Both the position numbers and the translations under genes were made by a program. From positions 124,001-188,000 of the forward strand of contig NZ_JAPMLT010000003.1 in NCBI RefSeq assembly GCF_026410385.1: 64,000 bases of DNA, written 5' to 3'. Shown here piece after piece: positions 7,730-14,474 of the stretch. The notes beneath the pieces are model-generated. The model did not search any database. It was not told where the DNA came from and worked only from the letters and a program-made list of their open reading frames with translations. This DNA comes from Tumebacillus lacus (GTDB taxonomy: Bacteria; Bacillota; Bacilli; Tumebacillales; Tumebacillaceae). The stretch's first letter is position 1. Each line of letters opens with the position of its first letter.

Positions 7730-9532
7730 ATGAACGACACGGCACAGACTGTCACGCTGGATGGAGCAGGCTGGTCGACCATCGGCATCTTGGGCCTCGT
7801 CCTGATCCTGTTGGTCACCAACCGCGTTCGGCTCGATCTGATCGGGATATTTATCCTGCTCGCGCTCGGGTTGAGCGGGATCGTGGAAGAAAAAGAGCTG
7901 TTTTCCGGCTTCGGCAGTGAAGCGGTGATCGTGATCGCCGCGATGCTCGCCATCGGCGAGGCACTCGTGCAAAGCGGCGTCACAGATCGCCTGTCCAGCC
8001 GCATCGCCAAACACAGCGGCACATCGGAAATGCGGCTCGTGCTGCTGATGATGCTGGTCGCCGGTCTCGCTTCGACGTTTATCAGCGACCTCGCCGTCGT
8101 CTCGATCCTGCTGCCGGTCATGCTCGGGTTTGAAGAGCGGCTCGGCATCCGCCCCGCCCGGCTGTTGCTTCCGGTCGCCGTGGCCTCGATGCTCGGCGGG
8201 CTGATCTCGATGGTCGGCAGTTCCTCGAACATCGTCGCGAACCAAGTCCTCAAGGAGTTTGGGCACGAAGGCTTGTCCCTGTTTGCCATCGCTCCGGTCG
8301 GACTGACCTTGCTCGCAGCCGGGATGCTGTTTGTCTGGCTGTTCGGGCGCTTTTTCCTGCCGAGCGGCGCACGCGAGTCCCGCGTGAAAGCAAAGGCGCT
8401 CGGGGTGCGCGAGTATCTGAGCGAACTGCACATCCCCGCCGGTTCGACATGGGCGGGCCGAACGCTTCGGGACGTGTCTTTCTTTCGCGACAACGGTCTG
8501 AACGTCGCCCGCGTCCTGCGCGACGGCGAGCCGGTGCTCTATCCGAAAGCGAGCACAAAACTGCGCACCGACGACGTCCTGCTCGTCCAAGCCGGTCAAG
8601 AAGAGCTGCTCAAACTGCGCAGCACCTCCGACTACTCGGTCCACCCGCAGGTGCAGAAAAGCCTCGAAGAGACCGACCTCGCCCTCGCCGGGGAAGCGAT
8701 CGTCCGCCAAGGCTCGCAGTTCATCGGCCGCACGCTGCGGGAGCTCGTGTTTCGCCAGCTCTATGACGTGACGGTGCTCGCCCTCTGGCGCGACGGCAAG
8801 ACGATCACGCAGCGCATCGCTGACCTGCCCTTGCGCACCGGCGACATGCTGCTCCTGCAGGGCCCGCCGGAAAACATGCGCGATCTGCAGGAAGAAGAAG
8901 GTCTGCTGATGGTCTCCGAGACCCCGCACCGTCCCAAGACGCGCTCGCAAGGCTGGGTGGCGGTCGTCATCCTGCTCCTCGCCTTGCTGACGGCGGGGCT
9001 CGGCCTGATGCCGATGTCGGTCGCCGGGATGATCGCCGTCGGGCTGCTCGTCGTCACGCGCATCCTGAGCATGAATCAGGTGTACCGCGCCATCGACTGG
9101 CAGATCCTCGTCTTCGTCGCGGCGATGATCCCGCTCGGCACGGCGATGAGAGAGACGGGCGTGATCGCGCTGGTTTCGCAGCAGATCGTCGACGTGTTCG
9201 GCAGCTACGGACCGTTGGCCGTGCTGGCCGCCTCCTTCTGGCTGGCCGCGCTGACCACCCAGATCCTGAGCAATACGGCCACCGCCCTCCTGCTCTCCCC
9301 CGTCGTGATCGGCGCGGCGACGCAGCTCGGCGTCGATCCGACCCCGTTTGTCGTCGCCGTCATCGCTGCCGTGTCCGCTTCGCCGATCACCTACGTCTCG
9401 CACAAAGTGTTCCTCGTGATCATGGCACCGGGCGGCTACTGCTACATGGACTATGTAAAGATCGGCCTGCCGATGACCCTGCTCTTTTTCGCCCTCACGA
9501 TGCTCGTCGTACCGTGGCTGTGGCCGATGTGA
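7730..9532 (+). CDS. SLC13/DASS-family permease with two TrkA-C domains
   Basis: 600 residues from ATG 7730, behind GGGAGGGG; the open frame starts 11 codons earlier without a ribosome site. The N-terminal half has about six helices, including GLASTFISDLAVVSILLPV and GGLISMVGSSSNIVANQ. Two central RCK_C/TrkA-C domains (about 215-390) carry repeated motifs (AGRTLRDVSFFRDNGLNVAR; IGRTLRELVFRQLYDVTVLA). A second helical half ends with an ILSNTATALLLSPV hairpin. SLC13-type proteins move dicarboxylates, sulfate or other anions with Na+; TrkA-C domains bind nucleotides or small ligands and may gate transport. The substrate is not readable. Confidence 0.87.
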   Translation: MNDTAQTVTLDGAGWSTIGILGLVLILLVTNRVRLDLIGIFILLALGLSGIVEEKELFSGFGSEAVIVIAAMLAIGEALVQSGVTDRLSSRIAKHSGTSEMRLVLLMMLVAGLASTFISDLAVVSILLPVMLGFEERLGIRPARLLLPVAVASMLGGLISMVGSSSNIVANQVLKEFGHEGLSLFAIAPVGLTLLAAGMLFVWLFGRFFLPSGARESRVKAKALGVREYLSELHIPAGSTWAGRTLRDVSFFRDNGLNVARVLRDGEPVLYPKASTKLRTDDVLLVQAGQEELLKLRSTSDYSVHPQVQKSLEETDLALAGEAIVRQGSQFIGRTLRELVFRQLYDVTVLALWRDGKTITQRIADLPLRTGDMLLLQGPPENMRDLQEEEGLLMVSETPHRPKTRSQGWVAVVILLLALLTAGLGLMPMSVAGMIAVGLLVVTRILSMNQVYRAIDWQILVFVAAMIPLGTAMRETGVIALVSQQIVDVFGSYGPLAVLAASFWLAALTTQILSNTATALLLSPVVIGAATQLGVDPTPFVVAVIAAVSASPITYVSHKVFLVIMAPGGYCYMDYVKIGLPMTLLFFALTMLVVPWLWPM

Positions 9533-9541
9533 GGAGATAAG

Positions 9542-9576
9542 AAAAGGAAGCTCCGCTGTCGCGGGCTTCCTTTTCT
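9542..9576. terminator. Terminator between the SLC13 permease and GNAT genes
   Basis: AAAAGGAAGC with CCGC pairs with GCGG and GCTTCCTTTT around a short loop. A/T tails on both sides fit the two convergent genes. Confidence 0.8.
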
Positions 9577-10135
9577 ATTTCGATTTCAATCGGTCCCAGT
9601 CGCTTCTGACCATCGAGTACTGGCAGTGATCCTGCCAGACGCCTTTGATCTTCAACTTCTCGCGGGCGATGCCTTCGTAGTGAAAGCCGACCTTTTCCAA
9701 CACCCGGCGCGACCCCCTATTGTGCGGCATGACGCCCGCCTCGAGGCGGTGCAGGTTCAGCCGTTCAAACGCATGCTGGACGGCGAGGCGCACCGCTTCG
9801 GTCGTATAGCCTTTGCCGTTGTGCGCCTGGTCCAGCGAATAGCCGACGATGCAAGACTGCAACGGCCCGCGGAACACCTCGGCGAGCGACACGTCGCCGA
9901 TCAGCTCATTCGTCTCCTTCAGAAAGATGCCGAAAAAATAACTTTGATCGTTCGCTGCCCGCTCTTTTTGTTGCCCGATACGGCCCACTGTATGTTCAAA
10001 CGTCGGTTCCGGCCGGTCAAAATCCGGCTCGAACTCGCCCCAAAATTCGCGGTTGCGCGCGTTCATCTCGTAAAACGCTTCGACATCGTCAGCTTCCAGC
10101 GGTCGGATGTAGATCTGTTCCCCGCTCCATTTCAT
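9575..10135 (-). CDS. GNAT acetyltransferase (RimJ/RimL type)
   Basis: 186 residues from ATG 10135, with GGGGGG upstream. The N-terminal motif IYIRPLEADDVEAFYEM and the acetyl-CoA loop region HNGKGYTTEAVRLAV, followed by RLEAGVMPHNRGSRRVLEKVGF, are typical of RimJ/RimL-like N-acetyltransferases acting on ribosomal protein N-termini, amino acids or antibiotics. The true substrate is unknown. It diverges from the glutathione peroxidase gene, sharing a 138-bp intergenic region that holds an OhrR-like operator. Confidence 0.85.
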   Translation of the reverse strand: MKWSGEQIYIRPLEADDVEAFYEMNARNREFWGEFEPDFDRPEPTFEHTVGRIGQQKERAANDQSYFFGIFLKETNELIGDVSLAEVFRGPLQSCIVGYSLDQAHNGKGYTTEAVRLAVQHAFERLNLHRLEAGVMPHNRGSRRVLEKVGFHYEGIAREKLKIKGVWQDHCQYSMVRSDWDRLKSK

Positions 10136-10222
10136 GTAAAGATCCCCCCTGTTCCTGTTCAAGTTCTCCAAGGCCGCTTGCTGTTCCTTCCCGGCTGTGA
10201 TATGCTGGTAACAACAATTAGA

Positions 10223-10234
10223 TTGTGCACAATT
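10223..10234. promoter_or_regulatory. Candidate OhrR operator
   Basis: ATTGTGCACAAT is a perfect 12-bp palindrome lying 40 bases upstream of the peroxidase start. It sits within a run of AT-rich half-sites (ACAATT, AATTGA) reminiscent of the TACAATT-AATTGTA box known for Bacillus OhrR. The assignment rests on the ohrR gene in the same unit; it could also affect the divergent GNAT gene. Confidence 0.5.
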
Positions 10235-10273
10235 GAATTTAGAGCAATCTACTACGAGAGGGGTATTCGGTAC

Positions 10274-10759
10274 ATGTCTCTTTATGATCTGTCCGCAACG
10301 CGCATCAACGGGGAGGAGCAATCGCTCGCCGACTACAAAGGCAAGGTCTTGCTGATCGTCAACACGGCGAGCAAGTGCGGGTTTACGCCGCAGTACAAAG
10401 GCCTGCAAGCGCTGTATGACCAGTATCAGGAGCAAGGATTTGAAGTCCTCGGCTTCCCCTGCAACCAGTTTGGAAATCAGGAGCCGGGCGGGAGCGACGA
10501 CATCAACTCGTTCTGCGAGATCAATTTTGGCGTGGCTTTCCCGCTGTTTGAGAAGGTCGATGTCAAAGGGCCGAACATCCACCCGGTGTTCAAGCATCTG
10601 ACGGAGCAGGCCGGCGGTTTTCTCACCAAGACGATCAAATGGAACTTCACCAAGTTCCTCATCGACCAAAACGGCAACGTGGTGGAGCGCTATGCACCGC
10701 AGACCGATCCGCAAAAGATTGCGTCCGATGTGGAAAAGCTGCTCGGAGCCGGTCGCTGA
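10274..10759 (+). CDS. bsaA: Glutathione peroxidase family thiol peroxidase
   Basis: 161 residues. It has the active-site motif NTASKCGFTPQ with C35 in place of selenocysteine, the GFPCNQFGNQEPG box (glutamine and a possible resolving cysteine) and the KWNFTKFLID motif holding the tryptophan-asparagine pair. Bacterial members generally use thioredoxin and reduce organic hydroperoxides in the cytosol. It starts at ATG 10274 after GAGAGGGG. It is followed after three bases by ohrR, an arrangement suggesting peroxide-inducible expression in place of the usual ohr gene. Confidence 0.93.
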   Translation: MSLYDLSATRINGEEQSLADYKGKVLLIVNTASKCGFTPQYKGLQALYDQYQEQGFEVLGFPCNQFGNQEPGGSDDINSFCEINFGVAFPLFEKVDVKGPNIHPVFKHLTEQAGGFLTKTIKWNFTKFLIDQNGNVVERYAPQTDPQKIASDVEKLLGAGR

Positions 10760-10762
10760 GTC

Positions 10763-11209
10763 ATGAGTGACGATCAACTGCGACTCGATCAGATGCTCTG
10801 CTTTGCCATCTATGCCTGTTCGCGGGAGATAACCAAGTTGTACCGGCCGCTGCTCGACGAGGTCGGGCTGACCTATCCGCAGTATCTGGTCATGCTCGTG
10901 CTCTGGGAGGAACGGTCGGCGACGGTGAAGCATCTCGGTGAACGGCTGTATCTCGACTCCGGGACGCTGACTCCTCTGCTCAAACGACTGGAGCAGTCCG
11001 GGCTCGTCTCCCGCGCGAGATCGCGGGACGATGAGCGCGTGGTGGTGATCTCCCTTACCGAGCAAGGAGCAGCGCTCAAACAGCGAGCCAACAAAATCCC
11101 CCACGAACTGCTCTGCAAAAGCAACCTCCAGCCGGAGGAGTTCCTGCGCCTGAAAGGCGAGTTTGAATCCCTCTTGCACCGCATGCATCACATGCGGCAA
11201 ACTGACTGA
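10763..11209 (+). CDS. ohrR: Organic hydroperoxide sensor, MarR family
   Basis: 148 residues closely matching the Bacillus OhrR pattern: LRLDQMLCFAIYACSREITKLYRPLL at the start and the winged helix with YLDSGTLTPLLKRLEQSGLV and DERVVVISLT. The peroxide-sensing cysteine is C13, at the position of C15 in B. subtilis OhrR. A second cysteine, C19, is nearby and could allow a two-cysteine mechanism. It is a repressor released by oxidation with organic hydroperoxides. It is the second gene of the peroxidase operon and likely controls it through the palindrome at 10223. Confidence 0.93.
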   Translation: MSDDQLRLDQMLCFAIYACSREITKLYRPLLDEVGLTYPQYLVMLVLWEERSATVKHLGERLYLDSGTLTPLLKRLEQSGLVSRARSRDDERVVVISLTEQGAALKQRANKIPHELLCKSNLQPEEFLRLKGEFESLLHRMHHMRQTD

Positions 11210-11234
11210 CGAGATCCTGACTGCGATCTCCCGA

Positions 11235-11277
11235 TAAAAAAGACGAAAGGCTGACAGATCTCTCTGTCAGCCTTTCG
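11235..11277. terminator. Terminator closing the tiny-peptide operon and ohrR
   Basis: CGAAAGGCTGACAGA (11244-11258) pairs over 15 bases with TCTGTCAGCCTTTCG (11263-11277). The six A on the plus strand at 11235-11240 become a T-run on the minus strand, so it chiefly ends the minus-strand operon. The plus-strand stop of ohrR is also close. Confidence 0.9.
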
Positions 11278-11318
11278 CGTTGCTCTATGGATCTGGATCA
11301 GACGACCCGCCACTCTCA

Positions 11319-11348
11319 TTACACGACTACCAGCCAATCTTTACGCAT
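11319..11348 (-). CDS. Minigene 4: nine-residue peptide MRKDWLVVV
   Basis: ATG to TAA in ten codons, preceded by AAAGGGGGTGAAATC, nearly the same ribosome site as minigene 1. It is the divergent member of the set: the MR start, the tryptophan and the aliphatic Leu-Val-Val-Val run are kept. An extra residue precedes the tryptophan (KD instead of E) and the EN tail is absent. It is the last gene before the terminator. Confidence 0.75.
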   Translation of the reverse strand: MRKDWLVVV

Positions 11349-11396
11349 GATTTCACCCCCTTTCGCGGAGTCAAATCAATGCCTGGTCCGTGCTTC

Positions 11397-11429
11397 TTAG
11401 TTTTCCACGATGACGATCCACTCGCGCAT
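11397..11429 (-). CDS. Minigene 3: ten-residue peptide MREWIVIVEN
   Basis: Eleven codons, ATG to TAA, with an ideal AAGGAGGTG ribosome site six bases upstream. It differs from minigene 1 at one residue (Ile for Val) and at synonymous positions, while the sequence between minigenes is unrelated. That pattern supports selection on the peptide. Confidence 0.85.
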   Translation of the reverse strand: MREWIVIVEN

Positions 11430-11482
11430 TCCGGACACCTCCTTCATTCAATCAGTCAGCGAACAACGACACACCAGGCCTC

Positions 11483-11515
11483 TTAGTTCTCCACCACGAT
11501 GATCCACTCGCGCAT
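11483..11515 (-). CDS. Minigene 2: ten-residue peptide MREWIIVVEN
   Basis: Eleven codons, ATG to TAA, behind GAGGAGGTG with a spacing of six bases. It shares M-R-E-W-I and V-E-N with minigenes 1 and 3, with Ile at position 6. Glutamate and valine codons differ silently from the other copies (GAG for GAA, GTG for GTT). Confidence 0.85.
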   Translation of the reverse strand: MREWIIVVEN

Positions 11516-11579
11516 CCAAAACACCTCCTCAACCGACATATGTAGTCACGAGATCCCGAACGCTCGGACCGACTTCTGA

Positions 11580-11612
11580 TTAGTTTTCAACCACAACGAT
11601 CCACTCGCGCAT
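11580..11612 (-). CDS. Minigene 1: ten-residue peptide MREWIVVVEN
   Basis: Eleven codons, ATG to TAA. Its ribosome site AAGGGGGTGA contains the TGA stop of the MFS gene, so its translation is coupled to the exporter. It is the first of four similar minigenes spaced 81-97 bases apart. The N-terminus is charged and the centre is Trp plus branched-chain residues, with an Asn end. No signal or leader region is present. Function unknown; a modified and exported peptide is my inference from the radical SAM and MFS neighbours. Confidence 0.85.
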   Translation of the reverse strand: MREWIVVVEN

Positions 11613-11616
11613 GATG

Positions 11617-12888
11617 TCACCCCCTTGTCAGAGTACTCGCGTCTTCTTTTTGCGTTTGCAATTTGCCTTTCAGCCAGAGGAACAGCACCCCTGACGAGAC
11701 CACGCAGATCACCGTCAACAGGTAGCCGCCGTAATGGCTGGGGATAAATCCGCCGATCGCCGAGAACAGCGGCAGCGAGATCCCGTAGGCGAGGCGCGAC
11801 ATCGACAGCCAGGAAGCAAAGACGCGGCCGCGCACTTCCGGTTTCGAATAGGTCATCAGCGACGTCTCGGTGATGACGTTGACGCCCGATTGGAAGATGT
11901 TCGCGACGAGCAACACCGTCAGGAACAGGTACCAATTTTGGATCGAAAACATCACGCCAAGGCCGATGCCGTACAGCATGTTGAACGGGAAGTAGATCTT
12001 GAAGAAAGCGGTGTCATCAAACGGCTTGCTCTTGAAGCGTCGCTTGATGTACCACGCGCCGATCACGTAGGCGATCGCCGTCACCGAGTAGCCGATCCCA
12101 ATGCCCGTGTTGCCTTTATCCAGCTCGTTGAGCACGTACAGCGAGAACAGAATGTAGACAAAGCCGAGGCAGAAGTCGCGCCACGCTTGCAACCAGAACA
12201 CGCTGACGAGCTGCGGACGGGAGCGGACAAAGTCGATGCCTTCCTTCACCTGCTTCAGATACGGCACGCGCGCTGCACCGGCAGGCTTTGGACGCGGCGT
12301 GTATTTCATCATCCCGATAAAGACGGCGGAGACGAGATACGAGAAGGCGTCAAAGTACAGGATCGCCAGCACGCCGACCCAGTCGGCGAGCAGTCCGCCG
12401 AGGGCGCTCGCCACCACCATCGTCGTCGAGGTGAGCAAGGCAAACGACGAGGTGGCTTGGATCAGATTTTTCTCGTTGAGGATCTCCGGGATCACTGACG
12501 AGCGGGCCGGAGCAAACGTGGAGGAGACAAAGCTCGCCGCCGCGATGCAGCCGTAGATCACCCACAAGGATTCGATCTGCGTGCCCCAGATGATGCCGAG
12601 CGTAAACACGAAACGGATGATGTCCACCCAGATCATCAGGTGCTTTTTGTTCCAGCGGTCGACCAGAGGGCCGAGGAAGATGCCGCCGAACAGCACCGGC
12701 AGGACGCTGGCGATAAACATGCCGCCCACCGAACCGGCGGAAGGATTGAGCCCGTAGACGATGCCGATCAGAGCGATCGTCTTGAACCAGTCGCCAAACT
12801 GGGAGACGAGTTGACCGAGGTAGAGATAGGTGAAATTGCGATTTTTAAAGGGGGAAGGCAGTTGCTCCCCCGCTGTTTGTGCAGACAT
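11617..12888 (-). CDS. MFS exporter (MFS_3/EntS-like) of the tiny-peptide operon
   Basis: 423 residues with about 12 membrane helices. I take ATG 12888 (MSAQTAGEQL) because GGAGGG precedes it; a GTG three codons earlier leaves no spacing. The loop LGPLVDRWNKKHLMIWVD is the typical MFS motif A region, and the FAPARSSVIPEIL segment fits the MFS_3 exporter branch (macrolide and siderophore exporters). It starts 14 bases after the radical SAM gene ends. Its stop lies inside the ribosome site of the first minigene, so it is locked between enzyme and peptides and is the likely exporter of their product. Confidence 0.88.
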   Translation of the reverse strand: MSAQTAGEQLPSPFKNRNFTYLYLGQLVSQFGDWFKTIALIGIVYGLNPSAGSVGGMFIASVLPVLFGGIFLGPLVDRWNKKHLMIWVDIIRFVFTLGIIWGTQIESLWVIYGCIAAASFVSSTFAPARSSVIPEILNEKNLIQATSSFALLTSTTMVVASALGGLLADWVGVLAILYFDAFSYLVSAVFIGMMKYTPRPKPAGAARVPYLKQVKEGIDFVRSRPQLVSVFWLQAWRDFCLGFVYILFSLYVLNELDKGNTGIGIGYSVTAIAYVIGAWYIKRRFKSKPFDDTAFFKIYFPFNMLYGIGLGVMFSIQNWYLFLTVLLVANIFQSGVNVITETSLMTYSKPEVRGRVFASWLSMSRLAYGISLPLFSAIGGFIPSHYGGYLLTVICVVSSGVLFLWLKGKLQTQKEDASTLTRG

Positions 12889-12902
12889 GGGCGGCACCCT
12901 CC

Positions 12903-14276
12903 CTACTCGACGGAGATCAGCTCCAGATTTTCATGCCACTGGCGGTCTTCCTGCGCGCGGGTCACGTAGCCCATGTAGATCTCGCGCTGGTCGGCCGGGA
13001 GCAGTTCGACCATCATAAACATGTAATATTTTTTGCCTTCCTCGGTGAGCACCAGTTGGTTCTCCTCTTTGCGGACCAGGCCGAGCGATTCAAACTCCGC
13101 CAGTTTGTCGAGGTAGAACGGGTCGATCCGGTCTTTGATCGAGTTCAGGTAGTCGAGCGAGAGCGTCATCTTTTTCGGGAAGTAGATCAAGCCTTTTTCC
13201 ATCGCGTGGTAATCGTACGCCTGCATGACCGGCAGTTCGCCCGCCTCGACCGCGTGGATGTACGCGTCGGTGGTGACGTGGTTGTTGTGCGCCATCCCGG
13301 CGAGGTAGGAACCTGCCGCTTGGCCGCAGCCGATGTACTCGTCTTCGTAGACACCGTAGATCGTCTCGCCGAACACCCAGGACTTGTGCTTGGCATCCGA
13401 GCGGGTGAAGGTGTAGATGTAGTTTTGCTCATAGCCGTTTTCCAGTGCCCACCGGCGGATGTGCTCTTGCATCTCCAACTTGTCATTGGCCGACGGCGGC
13501 ATCTCGATCTTGCCGTTTTTGATCAGGTTGAGGAACCCTTTGGCGGTGACGAGATACTCCAGCGGGTACGCGTCAAACGAGGTGCAGCCGAGCTCTTTCG
13601 CTTGATCGAGGTCTTGCTGCAGGCGTTCGAGCGTCTGACCCGGCAGTTGGTAGAGCAGGTCCATGTTGTACGCTTTGAAATATTTCTCCGCCATGTTGCG
13701 GACGTTGCGCACTTCGTCGAGCGTAGCGGTCAGGTTGAAGATCTTGCGGTACTCCGGGTCGAACGTCTGCACCCCGAAGGAGATCCGGTTGATCCCGCCC
13801 GCTGCCATCGCCTTAAATTTATCTTCCGTCGCGCTCTTGGCTTCCACCTCGAACGTCCACTCATAGTCGTCAGCCAGCTTGAAGTTTTCGCGGATCGTTG
13901 AAGTTAAGCGTGTAATCATATCCGGCGTCAGCACCGACGGCGTGCCGCCTCCGACGTAGATCGAGCCCAGTTCGAACTGTTGGATGTACGGAGACGATCC
14001 AATCATCTTCAACTCTTTAATCAAAGCGTTGACGTACGGTTCGAGCTTTTCTTGATACGCGGTCGACTTGATGAACGGGCAGAAGGTGCAGATCGTGTCG
14101 CAGAACGGGATGTGCACGTAGAGCGCTTTCTTGCCGGGGCGATAGGCGTCCGACTGCGAAAGGAACTGCGTCACGCGTGCCGCCGGCTCCGGAATGTCCT
14201 TGATAAACGGGTACAGATAGTTCCACATGCTGGGCAGTTTTTTGTACGGCAGTTCACGCTTTTGACCATCGAGCAT
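12903..14276 (-). CDS. HemN/HutW-like radical SAM enzyme
   Basis: 457 residues from ATG 14276, which sits behind AGAGGGGG; a GTG at 14300 would lie at the predicted transcript start. The cluster motif is C59-X3-C63-X2-C66 within ALYVHIPFCDTICTFCP, followed by VGGGTPS near residue 110, the ISFGVQTFD strand and a C-terminal HemN-type winged domain (LTLSLDYLNS to LVLTEEGKKYY). Named relatives are coproporphyrinogen dehydrogenase HemN, HemW, the heme-opening ChuW/HutW enzymes and class C radical SAM methyltransferases of RiPP pathways. No haem gene is nearby. Its operon partners are an exporter and four tiny-peptide genes, so peptide modification is plausible but unproven. Confidence 0.85.
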   Translation of the reverse strand: MLDGQKRELPYKKLPSMWNYLYPFIKDIPEPAARVTQFLSQSDAYRPGKKALYVHIPFCDTICTFCPFIKSTAYQEKLEPYVNALIKELKMIGSSPYIQQFELGSIYVGGGTPSVLTPDMITRLTSTIRENFKLADDYEWTFEVEAKSATEDKFKAMAAGGINRISFGVQTFDPEYRKIFNLTATLDEVRNVRNMAEKYFKAYNMDLLYQLPGQTLERLQQDLDQAKELGCTSFDAYPLEYLVTAKGFLNLIKNGKIEMPPSANDKLEMQEHIRRWALENGYEQNYIYTFTRSDAKHKSWVFGETIYGVYEDEYIGCGQAAGSYLAGMAHNNHVTTDAYIHAVEAGELPVMQAYDYHAMEKGLIYFPKKMTLSLDYLNSIKDRIDPFYLDKLAEFESLGLVRKEENQLVLTEEGKKYYMFMMVELLPADQREIYMGYVTRAQEDRQWHENLELISVE

Positions 14277-14308
14277 TGTGATAGGGCCCCCTCTGTTCAC
14301 TTGTTGTT

Positions 14309-14337
14309 TTTATATTGGTAAAATTGGGAATTTTTAA
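14309..14337 (-). promoter_or_regulatory. Promoter of the radical SAM-MFS-peptide operon with embedded palindrome
   Basis: On the minus strand TTAAAA (14337-14332), 17 bases, then TATAAA (14314-14309). AAAATT-CCC-AATTTT, an inverted repeat at 14320-14334, fills most of the spacer and could be an operator. The predicted start near 14302 supports ATG 14276 as the first codon of the enzyme. Confidence 0.5.
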
Positions 14338-14420
14338 TTTCTTGCTGTTTTCAACTCCCTTTGCATTACCATTTATACAACGATGAGCAGACGGATATCA
14401 CCAATTTGAAAAAATAATTT

Positions 14421-14453
14421 AAAAAACCACGACACCCATAAGGTATCGTGGTT
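14421..14453 (-). terminator. Terminator of the ymfF-ymfH pair
   Basis: On the minus strand AACCACGATACC pairs with GGTGTCGTGGTT (one mismatch) around TTATG and is followed by six T. It lies about 20 bases after the protease stop. Confidence 0.85.
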
Positions 14454-14474
14454 GATCATTGTTTAACCGCATGA

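Noticed and set aside
12903-14276. Coproporphyrinogen III dehydrogenase HemN as the real function
   Set aside because: Not excluded, but there is no haem biosynthesis gene nearby, while an exporter and the minigenes are in the same operon. I left the function open.
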